From: Hydractinia symbiolongicarpus
Lineage: Eukaryota; Cnidaria; Hydrozoa; Anthoathecata; Hydractiniidae
Length of the DNA: 64,000 nt
NCBI RefSeq assembly: GCF_029227915.1
Contig: NC_079881.1
Location: 15,167,501-15,231,500, forward strand
Direction: 5' to 3'
The position numbers were made by a program, and so were the translations under genes. This document shows, piece after piece, positions 38,316 through 52,700 of the stretch (positions are counted from its first letter, which is position 1; every line of letters starts with the position of its first letter). Under the pieces are notes generated by a model. That model ran no database searches. It was given only the letters and a program-made list of their open reading frames with translations, and had not been told where the DNA came from.

Positions 38316-40938
38316 ATCGTAGACCATTGAGATTAAAAGGAATAGACCGATGGCAACTTGTCCGGGCTCGTGGAATCACGTGAGTTACGTGTAGACTCAA
38401 AATTAGGCCGTGAAGGCAATATTAGAGGCTTTAAAGGCCTGTGCACGTACTTAACAACGTTCTCAGAACCTGGCGCTCAAGAAAGCGACTTAATACATCG
38501 TAGTCAATTGAGATTGAAAGGAACAGACTGATGACCACTTGTTGGGGCTCGTGGAATCAGGCGAATTTCGTGTAGACTCCTTATTAGGGCGTAAAAGGCC
38601 ATATTACACGCTTTTAAGGTCTGTCCACGTAGTTAGGAACGTTCTCAGAGCCTGGCGCTAAAGAAAACGACTTAATACATCGTAGACCATTGAGATTAAA
38701 AGGAATAGACCGATGGCAACTTGTCCGGGCTCGTGGAATCACGTGAGTTACGTGTAGACTCAAAATTAGGCCGTGAAGGCAATATTAGAGGCTTTAAAGG
38801 CCTGTGCACGTACTTAACAACGTTCTCAGAACCTGGCGCTCAAGAAAGCGACTTAATACATCGTAGTCAATTGAGATTGAAAGGAACAGACTGATGACCA
38901 CTTGTAGGGGCTCGTGGAATCAGGCGATTTACGTGTAGACTCCTTATTAGGCCGTAAAAGGCCATATTACAGGCTTTAAAGGTCTGTGCGCGTAGTTATG
39001 AACGTTCTCCGAGCCTGACGCTCAAGAAAACGACTTATTACATCGTAGTCCAATGAGATTGAAAGGAATAGGCCGACGGCCTCCTGTCTGTGCTCGTGGA
39101 ACTCCCTGACTTAAGAGTAGTCTCCTTATTAGGGCGTAAAAGGCCATATTACACGATTTAAAGGTCTGTCCACGTAGTTAGGAACGTTCTCAGAGCCTCG
39201 CGCTCAAGAAAACGACTTAATACATCGTAGACCATTGAGATTAAAAGGAACAGCCCAATGGAACTTGTCGGAGCTCTTGGAATTACGTGATTTACGTGAT
39301 TTACGTGTAGACTCCAAATTAGGCCGTGAAAGGCAATATTAGAGGCATTAAAGGCCTGTGCACGTAGTTAACAACGTTCTTAGAGCCTGGCGCACAGGAA
39401 AACGACTTAATATATCGTAGTCCATTGAGATTGAAGAAATAGACCGATGCCAACTTGACTGGGCTCGTGGAATCACGTGAGTTACGTGCAGTCTACTTAT
39501 CAGGTCGTAAAAGGCCATATTAAAGGCTTAAAAGGCCTGTGCGCGTAGTTAGGAACGTTCTCAGAACCTGGCGCTCAAGAAAGCGACTTAATACATGGTA
39601 GTCCATTGAGATTGAAGGGAATAGTCTGTTGGCCTCTTGCCTGGGCTAGTGGAATCCCGTGATTTACCTGTAGATTCCTTATTAGGCCGTAAAAGACCAT
39701 ATTACGCGCTTTAAAGGTCTGTCCACGTAGTTAGGAACGTTCTCAGAGACTGGCGCTCAAGAAAACGACTTACTACATCGTAGAACAATGAGATTAAAGG
39801 CAAGAATCGAATGGAACCTGTTGGAGCTCGTGGAATCACGTGATTTACGTGTAGACTCCAAATTTGCCCGTGAAAGGCAATATTAGAGGCTTTAAAGGCC
39901 TGTGCACGTAGTTAGCAGCGTTCTTAGAGCCTGGCGCACAGGAAAACGACTTAATATATCGTAGTCCATTGAGATTGAAGAAATAGACCGATGCCAACTT
40001 GACCGGGCTCGTGGAATCACGTGAGTTACGTGCAGTCTACTTATTAGGTCGTAAAAGGCGATAATACACACTTTAAAGGCCTGTCCACGTAGTTAGCAGC
40101 GTTTTTAGAGCCTGCCGCTCAGGAGACCGAATTAAGACATCATAGTCCATTGAGATTGAAAGGAACAGACCGATGCCAATTTCTCAGTCCTTGTGGAAAC
40201 ACGTGATTGACGTGTAGACTCTTTATTAGGCCGTAAAACGCGATAATACACACTTTGAAGGCCTGTCCACGTAGTTAGCAGCGTTTTTCGAGCCTGGCGC
40301 TCAGGAAAACGAATTAAGACATCATAGTCCATTGAGATTGAAAGGAACAGACCGATGCCAATTTCTCTGTCCTTGTGAAAACACGTGATTGACGTGCAGA
40401 CTCCTTATTAAGGCCGTAAAAGGCGATAATACACACTTTAAAGGCCTGGCTACGTAGTTGGCAGCCTTTTTAGAGCCTGGCGCTCAGGAAAACGAATTAA
40501 GATATCGTAGTCAATTGAGATTGAAATTAACAGACCGATGGCAATTTTTTCTGTCCTTGTGGAAACACCTGATTGACGTGTAGACTTCTTATTAGGCCGT
40601 AAAAGGCCATATTACACGCTTTTAAGGTCTATCCACATAGTTAGGAACGTTCTCAGTGCCTGGCGCTAAAGAAAACGACTTAAGACATCGTAGACCATTG
40701 AGATTAAAAGGAATAGACCGATGGCAACTTGTCCAGGCTCATGGAATCACGTGAGTTACGTGTAGACTCAAAATTAGGCCGTGAAAGGCAATATTAGAGG
40801 CTTTAGAGGCCTGTGCACGTACTTAACAACGTTCTCAGAACCTGTTGCTCAAGAAAGCGACTTAATACATCGTAGTCAATTGAGATTGAAAGGAACAGAC
40901 TGATGACCACTTGTTGGGGCTCGTGGAATCAGGCGATT
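38316..40938 (+). repeat. Satellite subregion with a 363-bp dimer duplication
   Basis: 'aatagaccgatggcaacttg' at 38341 repeats at 38704, 363 bp (two monomers) apart, with about 350 bp of near-identical text. The rest to 40938 is ordinary satellite of mixed types, including several monomers with the 'agcagcgtttttagagcctg' variant. No gene or mobile element seen. Confidence 0.8.
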
Positions 40939-42036
40939 TACGTGTAGACTCCTTATTAGGCCGTAAAAGGCCACATTATAGGCTTTAAAGGCCTGTGCGC
41001 GTAGTTAGGAACGTTCTCAGAGCCTGACGCTCAAGAAAATGACTTATTACATCGTAGTCCAATGAGATTGAAAGTAAGAATCGAATGGAACTTGTCGGAG
41101 CCCTTGGAATTACGTGATTTACGTGATTAACGTGTAGACTCCAAATTAGGCCGTGAAAGGCAATATTAGAGGCATTAAAGGCCTGTGCACGTAGTTAACA
41201 ACGTTCTTAGAGCCTGGCGCACAGGAAAACGACTTAATATATCGTAGTCCATTGAGATTGAAGAAATAGACCGATGCCAACTTGACCGGGCTCGTGGAAT
41301 CACGTGAGTTACGTGCAGTCTACTTATTAGGTCGTAAAAGGCCATATTAAAGGTTTAAAAGGCCTGTGCGCGTAGTTAGGAACGTTCTCAGAGACTGGCG
41401 CTCAAGAAAACGACTTACTACATCGTAGAACAATGAGATTAAAAGCAAGAATCGAATGGAACCTGTTGGAGCACTTGGAATCACGTGATTTACGTGTAGA
41501 CTCCAAATTAGGCCGTGAAAGGCAATATTAGAGGCTTTAAAGGCCTGTGCACGTAGTTAGCAGCGTTCTTAGAGCCTGGTACACAAGAAAACAACTTAAT
41601 ATATCGTAGTCCATTGAGATTGAAAAGAATTGACCGATGCCAACTTGTCCAGGCTCGTGGAATTACGTGAGTTACGTGCAGTCTACTTATTAGGTCGTAA
41701 AAGGCGATAATACACACTTTAAAGGCCTGTCCACGTAGTTAGCAGCGTTTTTAGAGCCTGGCGCTCAGGAAAACGAATTAAGACATCATAGTCCATTGAG
41801 ATTGAAAGAAACAAACCGATGCCAATTTCTCTGTCCTTGTGGAAACACGTGATTGACGTGTAGACTCTTTATTAGGCCCTAAAAGGCGAAAATACACACT
41901 TTAAAGGCCTGTCCACGTAGTTAGCAGCGTTTTTAGAGCCTGGCGCTCAGGAAAACGAATTAAGACATCATAGTCCATTGAGATTGAAAGAAACAAACCG
42001 ATGCCAATTTCTCTGTCCTTGTGGAAACACGTGATT
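40939..42036 (+). repeat. Six-monomer tandem duplication, copy 1 (1098 bp)
   Basis: 'ccacattatagg' at 40971 recurs at 42069, and the 'gagcctggtacacaag' monomers at about 41574 and 42672 are also 1098 bp apart. The two copies are almost identical, with differences such as 'agcagcgttc' against 'agcagtgttc'. They share the rare variant 'gattgaaagaaacaaaccg'. Confidence 0.9.
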
Positions 42037-43020
42037 GACGTGTAGACTCCTTATTAGGCCGTAAAAGGCCACATTATAGGCTTTAAAGGCCTGTGCGCGT
42101 AGTTAGGAACGTTCTCAGAGCCTGACGCTCAAGAAAACGACTTATTACATCGTAGTCCAATGAGATTGAAAGTAAGAATCGAATGGAACTTGTCGGAGCC
42201 CTTGGAATTACGTGATTTACGTGATTAACGTGTAGACTCCAAATTAGGCCGTGAAAGGCAATATTAGAGGCATTAAAGGCCTGTGCACGTAGTTAACAAC
42301 GTTCTTAGAGCCTGGCGCACAGGAAAACGACTTAATATATCGTAGTCCATTGAGATTGAAGAAATAGACCGATGCCAACTTGACCGGGCTCGTGGAATCA
42401 CGTGAGTTACGTGCAGTCTACTTATTAGGTCGTAAAAGGCCATATTAAAGGTTTAAAAGGCCTGTGCGCGTAGTTAGGAACGTTCTCAGAGACTGGCGCT
42501 CAAGAAAACGACTTACTACATCGTAGAACAATGAGATTAAAAGCAAGAATCGAATGGAACCTGTTGGAGCACTTGGAATCACGTGATTTACGTGTAGACT
42601 CCAAATTAGGCCGTGAAAGGCAATATTAGAGGCTTTAAAGGCCTGTGCACGTAGTTAGCAGTGTTCTTAGAGCCTGGTACACAAGAAAACAACTTAATAT
42701 ATCGTAGTCCATTGAGATTGAAAAGAATTGACCGATGCCAACTTGTCCAGGCTCGTGGAATTACGTGAGTTACGTGCAGTCTACTTATTAGGTCGTAAAA
42801 GGCGATAATACACACTTTAAAGGCCTGTCCACGTAGTTAGCAGCGTTTTTAGAGCCTGGCGCTCAGGAAAACGAATTAAGACATCATAGTCCATTGAGAT
42901 TGAAAGAAACAAACCGATGCCAATTTCTCTGTCCTTGTGGAAACACGTGATTGACGTGTAGACTCTTTATTAGGCCGTAAAAGGCGATAATACACACTTT
43001 AAAGGCCTGTCCACGTAGTT
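42037..43020 (+). repeat. Six-monomer tandem duplication, copy 2 (984 bp)
   Basis: Matches 40939-41922 almost exactly. It then leaves copy 1 where 'cgtagttaggaacggtctc' replaces 'cgtagttagcagcgttttt'. The last ~114 bp of the unit are not present in this copy. Confidence 0.88.
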
Positions 43021-46000
43021 AGGAACGGTCTCAGGGCCTGGAGCTTAAGCAATCGACTTAAGACATCGTAGTCCATTGCGATTGAAAGGAATAGACTGAT
43101 GGTCTCCTGTCTGAGCTCTTGGAACTCCCTGACTTAAGTGTAGTGTCCTTGTTAGGTCATAAGAGGCTGTATTACACGCTTTAAAGGTCTGTCCACGTAG
43201 TTGGAAAGGTTCTCAGAGCCTGGCGCTGAAGAAAACGACTTAATACATCGTAGACCATTGAGATTAAAAGGAATAGACCGATGGCAACTTGTCCGGGCTC
43301 GTGGAATCACGTGATTTACGTGATTTACGTGTAGACTCCAAATTATGCCGTGAAAGGCAATATTAGAGGCTTTAAAGGCCTGTCCACGTAGTTAGCAGCG
43401 TTTTTAGAGCCTAGCGCTCAGGTAAACGAATTAAGACATCGTAGTCCATTGAGATTGAAAGGAACAGAACGATGGCAATTTCTCTGTCCTTGTGGAAACA
43501 CGTGATTGACGTGTAGACTCCTTATTAGGCCGTAAAAGGCGATAATACACACTTTAAAGGCCTGTCCACGTAGTTAGTAACGGTCTCAGGGCCTGGAGCT
43601 TAAGCAATCGACTTAATACATCGTAGTCCATTGAGATTGAAAGGAATAGACTGATGGCCTCCTGTCTGTGCTCTTGGGACTCCCTGACTTAAGTGTAGTC
43701 CCCTTGTTAGGTCATAAGAGGCTGTATTACACGCTTTAAAGGCCTGACCACGTAATTAGGAACGTTCTTAGAGCCTGGCGCTCAAGAAAACAACTTAATG
43801 TATCGTAGTCTATTGAAATTGAAACGAATAGACCGATGGCAACTTGGCTGGGTTCGCGGATTCACGTGATTTACGTGTAGACTCCAAATTAGGCAGTAAA
43901 AGGCCATATTACAGGCTTAAAAGGCCTGTGCACGTAGTTAGGAACATCCTCAGAGCCTGGTGCTCAAGAAAACCACTCATTACATCGTAATCCATTGAAA
44001 CTGAAACGAATAGACTGATGGCCTCCTTTCTGTGCTCTTGGAACTCCCTGACTTAAGTGTAGTCTCCTTGTTAGGCCGTAAAAGGCTGTATTACACGCTT
44101 TAAAGGTCTGTCCACGTAATTAGGAACGTTCTTAGAGCCTGGCGCTCAAGAAAACGACTTAATTTATCGTAGTCTATTGAGATTGAAACGAATAGTCTGA
44201 TGGCCTCTTGCCCGGGCTAGTGGAATCCCGTGATTTACGTGTAGATTCCTTGTTAGGCCGTAAAAGGCCATATTACACGCTTTAAAGGTCTGTCCACGTA
44301 GTTAGGAACGTTCTCAGAGACTGGCGCTCAAGAAAACGACTTACTACATCGTAGAACAATGAGATTAAAAGCAAGAATCGAATGGAACCTGTTGGAGCTC
44401 TTGGAATCACGTGATTTACGTGTAGACTCCAAATTAGGCCGTGAAAGGCAATATTAGAGGTTTTAAAGGCCTGTGCACGTAGTTAGCAGCGTTCTTAGAG
44501 CCTGGTACACAGGAAAACAACTTAATATATCGTAGTCCATTGAGATTGAAAAGAATTGACAGATGCCAACTTGTCCGGGCTCGTGGAATTACGTGAGTTA
44601 CGTGCAGTCTACTTATTAGGTCGTAAAGGCGATAATACACACTTTAAAGGCCTGGATACGTAGTTGGCAGCCTTTTTAGAGCCTGGCACTCAGGAAAACG
44701 AATTAAGACATCGTAGTCCATTGAGATTGAAAGGAACTGACCGATGGCAATTTTTCTGTCCTTGTGGAAACACGTGATTGACGTGTAGACTCCTTATTAG
44801 GCCGTAAAAGGCGATAATACACACTTTAAAGGCCTGTCCACGTAGTTAGGAACGGTCTCAGAGCCTGGAGCTTAAGCAATTGACTTATTACATCGTATTC
44901 CATTGAGATTGAAAGGAATAGACTGATGGCCTCCTTTCTGTGCTCTTGGAACTCCCTGACTTAAGTGTAGTCTCCTTGTTAGGCCGTAAAAGGCTGTATT
45001 ACACGCTTTAAAGGTCTGTCCACGTAGTTAGGAACGTTCCCAGACCTCGCGCTCAAGAAAACAACTTAATACATCGTAGACCATTGAGATTAAAAGGAAC
45101 AGCCGAATGGAACTTGTCGGAGCTCTTGGAATCACGTGATTTACGTGTACACTCCAAATTAGGCCGTGAAAGGCAATATTAGAGGCTTTAAAGGCCTGTG
45201 CACGTAGTTAACAACGTTCTTAGAGCCTGGCGCACAGGAAACGACTTAATATGTCGTAGTCCATTGAGATTGAAGAAATAGACCGATGCCAACTTGGCTG
45301 GGCTCGCGGATTCACGTGATTTACGTGCAGTCTACTTATTAGGTCGTAAAAGGCGATAATACACACTTTAAAGGCCTGTGCACGTAGTTAGGAACGTTCT
45401 CAGAGCCTGGCGCTCAAGATGTCGACTAAATATATCGTGGTCTATTGAGATTGAAACGAATAGACTGATGACCACTTTTCGGGATTCGTGGAAAAAGCGA
45501 ATTACGTGTAGACTCCTTATTAGGGCGTAAAAGACCATATTACACGTTTTAAGGTCTGTCCACGTAGTTAGGAACGTTCTCAGAGCCTGGCGCTCAAGAA
45601 AACTAATTAATACATCGTAGACCATTGAGATTAAAAGGAATAGACCGATGGCAACTTGTCCAGTCTCGTGGAATCACGTGAGTTACGTGTAGACTCCAAA
45701 TTAGGCCGTGAAAGGCAATATTAGAGGCTTTAAAGGCCTGTGTACGTACTTAACAACGTTCTTAGAGCCTGGCGCACAGGTAAACGACTTAATATATCGT
45801 AGTCCATTGAGATTGAAAGGAATAGACTGATGGCCTCCTGTCTGTGCTCTTGGAATTCCCTGACTTATGTGTAGTCTCCTTGTTAGGTCATAAGAGGCTG
45901 TATTACACGCTTTAAAGGTCTATCCACGTAATTAGGAACGTTCTCAGAGCCTGGCGCTCAAGAAAACGACCTAATACATCGTAGACCATTGAGATTAAAA

Positions 46001-46755
46001 GGAATAGACCGATGGCAACTTGTCCGGGCTCGTGGAATCACCTGAGTTACGTGTAGACTCCAAATTAGGCGGTGAAAGGCAATATTAGAGGCTTTAAAGG
46101 CCTGTGCACGTACTTAACAACGTTCTCAGAACCTGGCGCTCAAGAAAGCGACTTAATACATTGTAGTCCATTGAGATAGAAAGGAACAGACTGATTACCA
46201 CTTGTCGGGGTTCGTGGAATCAGGCGATTTACGTGTAGACTCCTTATTATGGCGTAAAAGGCCATATTACACGCTCTGAAGGTCTGTCCACGTAGTTAGG
46301 AAAGTTCTCAGAGCCTGGCGCTCAAGAAAACCACTTATTACATCGTAATCCATTGAAATTGAAAGTAATAGACTGATGGCCTCCTGTCTGTGCTCTTGGA
46401 ACTCCCTGACTTAAGTGTAGTCTCCTTGTTAGGCCATAAGAGGCTGTATTACACGCTTTAAAAGGCTGTCTACGTAATTAGGAACGTTCTTAGAACCTAG
46501 CACTCAAGAAAACGACTTAATATATTGTAGTCTATAGAGATTGAAACGAATAGACCGATTGCAACTTGTCCGGGCTCGTGGAATCATGTGAGTTACGTGT
46601 AGACTCCAAATTAGGCCGTGAAAGGCAATAATAGAGGCTTTAAAGGCCCGTGCACGTACTTAACAACGTTCTCAGAACCTGGCGCTCAAGAAAGCGACTT
46701 AATACATTTTAGTCCATTGAGATTGAAAGGAACAGACTGATGAACACTTGTCGGG

Positions 46756-46772
46756 GTTCGTGGAATCAGGGG
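46756..46772 (+). other. CENP-B-box-like 17-mer in a satellite monomer
   Basis: gttcgtggaatcagggg matches the published core NTTCGNNNNANNCGGGN at eight of nine fixed positions (A in place of the C of CGGG). A second copy is at 50037-50053. The commoner monomer form ends 'aggcg' and matches seven of nine. Chance resemblance is quite possible given the number of variants scanned. Confidence 0.3.
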
Positions 46773-49700
46773 ATTTACGTGTAGACTCCTTATTAGGCCG
46801 TAAAAGGCCATATTGCAGGCTTTAAAGGCCTGTGCGCATAGTTAGGAACGTTCTCAGAGCCTGACGCTCAAGAAAACGACTTATTACATCGTAGTCCAAT
46901 GAGATTGAAAGGAATAGGCCGACGGCCTCCTGTCTGTGCTCGTGGAACTCCCTGACTTAAGTGTAGTCTCCTTATTAGGGCGTAAAAGGCGATATTACAC
47001 GCTTCAAAGGTCTGTCCACGTAGTTAGGAAGGTTCTCAGAGCCTGGCGCTTAAGAAAACGACTTAATACATCGTAGACCATTGAGATTAAAAGGAATAGA
47101 CTGATGGCCTCCTGTCTGTGCTCTTGGACCTCCCTGACTTAAGTGTAGTTTCCTTGTTTGGCCATAACCGGCCATATTACAGGCTTAAAAGGCCTTTGCA
47201 AGTAGTTAGGAACGGTCTCAGGGCCTGAAGCTTAAGCAATCGACTTAAGACATCGTAGTCCATTGATATTGAAAGGAATAGACTTATGGCCTCCTGTCTG
47301 TGCTCTTGGAACTCCCTGACTTAAGTGTAGTGTCCTAGTTAGGTCATAAGAGGCTGTATTACACGCTTTAAATGTCTGTCCACGTCGTTAGGAACGTTCT
47401 CAGAGCCTGGCGCACAGGAAAACGACTTAATATATCGTAGTCCATTGAGATTGAAAGGAATAGACCGATGCCAACTTGTCCGGGCTCGTGGAATCACGTG
47501 ATTTACGTGTAGACTCCAAATTAGGCCGTAAAAGACAATATTAGAGACTTTAAAGGCCTGTGCACGTAGTTAACAACGTTCTTAGAGCCTGGCGCACAGG
47601 AAAATGACTTAATATATCGTAGTCCATTGAGATTGAAGAAATAGACCGATGCCAACTTGACAGGGATCGTGGAATCACGTGGGTTACGTGCAGTCTACTT
47701 AATAGGTCGTAAAAGGCGATAATACACACTTTAAAGGCCTGTCCACGTAGTTAGCAGTGTTTTGAGAGCCTGGCGCTCAAGAAAACGAATTAAGACATCG
47801 TAGTTCATTGAGATTGAAAAGAACAGACCGATGGCAATTTCTCTGTCCTTGTGAAAACACGTGATTGACGTGTAGACTCCTTATTAGGCCGTAAAAGGCG
47901 ATAGGCGATAATACACACTTTAAAGACCTGTTTACGTAGTTAGGAACGGTCTCAGGGCCTGGAGCTTAAGCAATCGACTTAATACATCTTAGTCCATTGA
48001 GATTGAAATGAATAGACTGATGGCCTCCTGTCTGTGCTTTTGGAACTCCCTGACTAAAGTGTAGTCTCCTTGTTAGGTCATAAGAGGCTGCATTACACGC
48101 TTTAAAGGTCTGTCCACGTAATTAGGAACGTTCCCAGAGCCTCGCGCTCAAGAAAACGACTTAATACATCGTAGACCATTCAGATTAAAAGGAACAGCCA
48201 AATGGAACTTGTCGGAGCTCTTGGAATCAAGTGATTTACGTGTAGACTCCAAATTAGGCCGTAAAAGGCCATATTACAGGTTTAAAAGGCCTGTGCACGT
48301 AGTTAGGAACGTTCTCAGAGCCTGGCGCTCAAGAAAACGACTTAATATATCGTAGCCTATTGAGATTGAAACGAATAGACTGATGACCACTTGTTGGGAT
48401 TCGTGGAATCAGGCGAATTACTTGTAGACTCCTTATTAGGGCGTAAAAGGCCATATTACATGCTTTAAAGGTCTGTCCACGTAGTTAGGAACGTTCTCAG
48501 AGCCTGGCGCTCAAGAAAACGACTTAATACATCGTAGACCATTGAGATTAAAAGGAATAGACCGATGGCAACTTGTCCGGGCTCGCGGAATCACGTGAGT
48601 TACGTGTAGACTCCAAATTAGGCCGTGAAAGGCAATATTAGAGGCTTTAAAGGCCTGTGCACGTACTTAACAACGTTCTCAGAACCTGGCGCTCAAGAAA
48701 GCGACCTAATACATTGTAGTCCATTGATATTGAAAGGAACAGACTGATGACCACTTGTCGGGGTTCGTGGAATCAGGCGATTTACGTGTAGACTCCTTAT
48801 TATGGCGTAAAAGGCCATATTAAAGGCTTAAAAGGACTGTGCGCGTAGTTAGGAACGCTCTTAGAACCTGGCGCTCAAGAAAACGACTTAATATATCGTA
48901 GTCTATTGAGATTGAAACGAATAGACCGATGGCAACTCGGCTGGGCTCGCTGAATCACCTGATTTACGTGTAGACTCCAAATTAGGCCGTAAAAGGCCAC
49001 ATTACACGCTTTAAAGGTCTTTCCACGTAGTTAGGAACGTTCTCAGAGCCTGGCGCTCAAGAAAACCAATTATTACATCGTAATCCATTGAAATTGAAAG
49101 GAATAGACTGATGGCCTCCTGTTTGTGCTCTTGGAACTCCCTGACTTAAGTGTTTTCTCCTTGTTAGGCCATAAGCGGCCATATTACACGCTTTAAAGAT
49201 CTGTCCACGTAATTAGGAACGATCTCAGAGCCTGGCGCTCAAGAAAACGACTTAATACATCGTAGACCATTGAGATTAAAAGGAATAGACCGATGGCAAC
49301 TTGTCCGGGCTCGTGGAATCACGTGAGTTACGTGTAGACTCCAAATTAGGCGGTGAAAGGCAATATTAGAGGCTTTAAAGGCCTGTGCACGTACTTAACA
49401 ACGTTTTCATAAACCTGGCGCTCAAGAAAGCGACTTAATACATCGTAGTCCATTGAGATTAAAAGGAACAGACTGATGACCACTTGTAGGGGTTTGTGGA
49501 ATCAGGCAATTTAAGTGTAGACTCCTTATTCGGCCGTAAAAGGCCATATTAGACACTTTAAAGGTCTGTGCACGTAGTTAGGAACGTTCCCAGAGCCTCG
49601 CGCTCAGAAAAACGACTTCATACATCGTAGACCATTGAGATTAAAAGGAACAGCCGAATGGAACTTGTCGGAGCTCTTGGAATCCCGTGAGTTACGTGCA

Positions 49701-52700
49701 GTCTACTTATTTAGCCGTAAAAGGCGATAATACACACTTTAAAGGCCTGTCCACGTAGTAAGGAACGTTCTCAGAGCCTGGCGCTCAAGAAAACGACTTA
49801 ATACATCGTAGACCATTAAGATTAAAAAGAATAGACCGATGGCAACTTGTCCGGGCTCGTGGAGTCACGTGAGTTACGTGTAGATTCCAAATTAGGCCGT
49901 GAAAGGCAATATTAGAGGCTTTAAAGGCCCGTGCACGTACCTAACAACGTTCTCAGAACCTGGCGCTCAAGAAAGCAACTTAATACATTGTAGTCCATTG
50001 AGATTGAAAGGAACAGACTGATGACCACTTGTCGGGGTTCGTGGAATCAGGGGATTTACGTGTAGACTCCTTATTAGGCCGTAAAAGGCCATATTGCAGG
50101 CTTTAAAGGCTTGTGCGCATAGTTAGGAACGTTCTCAGAGCCTGACGCTCAAGAAAACGACTTATTAGATCGTAGTCCAATGAGATTGGAAGGAATAGAC
50201 CGACGGCCTCCTGTCTGTGCTCGTGGAACTCCCTGACTTAAGTGTAGTCTCCTTATTAGGGCATAAAAGGCCATATTACACGCTTCAAAGGCCTTTGCAA
50301 GTAGTTAGGAACGTTCTCAGGGCCTAGCGCTCAAGAAAGCAACTTAATACATCGTAGTCCATTGAGATTGAAAGGAACAGACTGATGGCCACTTGTTGGG
50401 GCTCGTGGAATCAGGCGATTTACGTGTAGACTCCTTATTAGGCCGTAAAAGGCCATATTATACGCTTTAAAGGTCTATCCACGTAGTTAGGAATGTTCCC
50501 AGACCTCGCGCTCAAGAAAACGACTTAATACATCGTAGACCATTGAGATTAAAAGGAACAGCCGAATGGAACTTGTCGAAGCTCTTGGAATCACGTGATT
50601 TACGTGTAGACTCCAAATTAGGCCGTGAGAGGCAATATTAGAGGCTTTAAAGGCATGTGCACGTAGTTAACAACATTCTTAGAGCCTGGCGCTATGGAAA
50701 TCGACTTAATACATTATAGTCCATTGAGATTGAAAGGAACAAACTGATGACCACTTGTCGGGGTTCGTGGAATCAGGCGATTTACGTGTAGACTCCTTAT
50801 TAGGCCGTAAAAGGCCATATTACACGCCTTAAAGGTCTGTCCACGTAGTTAGGAAGGTTCTCAGAGCCTGGCGCTTAAGAAAACGACTTAATACATCGTA
50901 GACCATTGAGATTAAATGGAATAGACTGATGGCCTCCTGTCTGTGCTCTTGGACCTCCCTGACTTAAGTGTAGTTTCCTTGTTTGGCCATAACCGGCCAT
51001 ATTACAGGCTTAAAAGGCCTTTGCAAGTAGTTAGGAACGTTCTCAGAGCCTGGCGCTCAAGAAAACGACTTAATACATCGTAGACCATTGTGATTGAAGA
51101 AATAGACCGATGCCAATTTGTCCGAGCTCGTGGAATCACGTGGGTTACGTGCAGTCTACTTAATAGGTCGTAAAAGGCGATAATACACACTTTAAAGGCC
51201 TGTCCACGTAGTTAGCGGCGTTTTTAGAGCCTGGCGCTCAGGAAAACGAATTAAGACATCATAGTCCATTGAGATTGAAAGGAACAGGCCGATGCCAATT
51301 TCTCTGTCCTTGTGGAAACACGTGATTGACGTGTATTCTCTTTATTAGGCCGTAAAAGGCGATAATACACACTTTAAAGGCCTGTCCACGTAGTTAGGAA
51401 CGGTCTCAGGGTCTGGAGCTTAAGCAATCGACTTAAGACACCGTAGTCCATTGAGATTGAAAGGAATAGACTGATGGCCTCCTGTCTGTGCTCTTGGAAC
51501 TCCCTGACTTAAGTGTAGTGTCCTAGTTAGGTCATAAGAGGCTGTATTACACGCTTTAAAGGTCTGTCCACGTAATTAGGAACGTTCTTAGAGCCTGGCG
51601 CTGAAGAAAACGACTTAATATATAGTAGTCCATTGGGATTGAAACGAACAGACTGATGACCACTTGTCGGGGTTCGCGAAATCAGGCAAATTACTTTTAG
51701 GCTCCTTATTAGGGCGTAAAAAGCCATATTACACGCTTTAAATGTCTGTCCACGTCGTTAGGAACGTTCTCAGAGCCTGGCGCACAGGAAAGCGACTTAA
51801 TACATCGTAGTCCATTGAGATTGAAAGGAATAGACCTATGCCAACTTGTCCGGGCTCGTGGAATCACGTGATTTACGTGTAGACTCCAAATTAGGCCGTA
51901 AAAGACAATATTAGAGTCTTTAAAGGCCTGTGCACGTAGTTAACAACGTTCTTAGAGCCTGACGCACAGGAAAACGACTTAATATATCGTAGTCCATTGA
52001 GATTGAAGAAATAGACCGATGCCAACTTGTCAGGGCTCGTGGAATCACGTGGGTTACGTGCAGTCTACTTAATAGGTCGTAAAAGGCGATAATACACACT
52101 TTAAAGGCCTGTCCACGTAGTTAGCAGCGTTTTTAGAGCCTGGCGCTCAGGAAAACGAATTAAGACATCATAGTCTATTGAGATTGAAACGAATAGACTG
52201 ATGACCACTTGTTGGGATTCGTGTAATCAGGCGAATTACTTGTAGATTCCTTATTAGGGCGTAAAAGGCCATATTACACGCTTTAAAGGTCTGTCCACGT
52301 AGTTAAGAACGTTCTCAGAGCCTGGCGCTCAAGAAAACGACTTAATACGACGTAGACCATTGAGATTAAAAGGAATAGACCTATGGCAACTTGTCCGGTC
52401 TCGTGGAATCACGTGAGTTACGTGTAGACTCCAAATTAGGCCGTGAAAGGCCATATTACACGTTTTAAATGTCTGTCCACGTAATTAGGAACGTTCCCAG
52501 AGCCTCGCGCTCAAGAAAACGACATAATACATCGTAAACCATTGAGATTAAAAGGAATAGACCGATGGCAACTTGTCCGGGCTCGTGGAATCACGTGAGT
52601 TACGTGTAGACTCCAAATTAGGCCGTGAAAGGCAATATTAGACACTTTAAAGGTCTGTGCACGTAGTTAGGAACGTTCCCAGAGCCTCGCGCCCAAGAAA

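Noticed and set aside
47880-47915. Possible small insertion sequence at 47.9 kb
   Set aside because: It is only a short local repeat of 'ggcgata' within one monomer, best explained by slippage.
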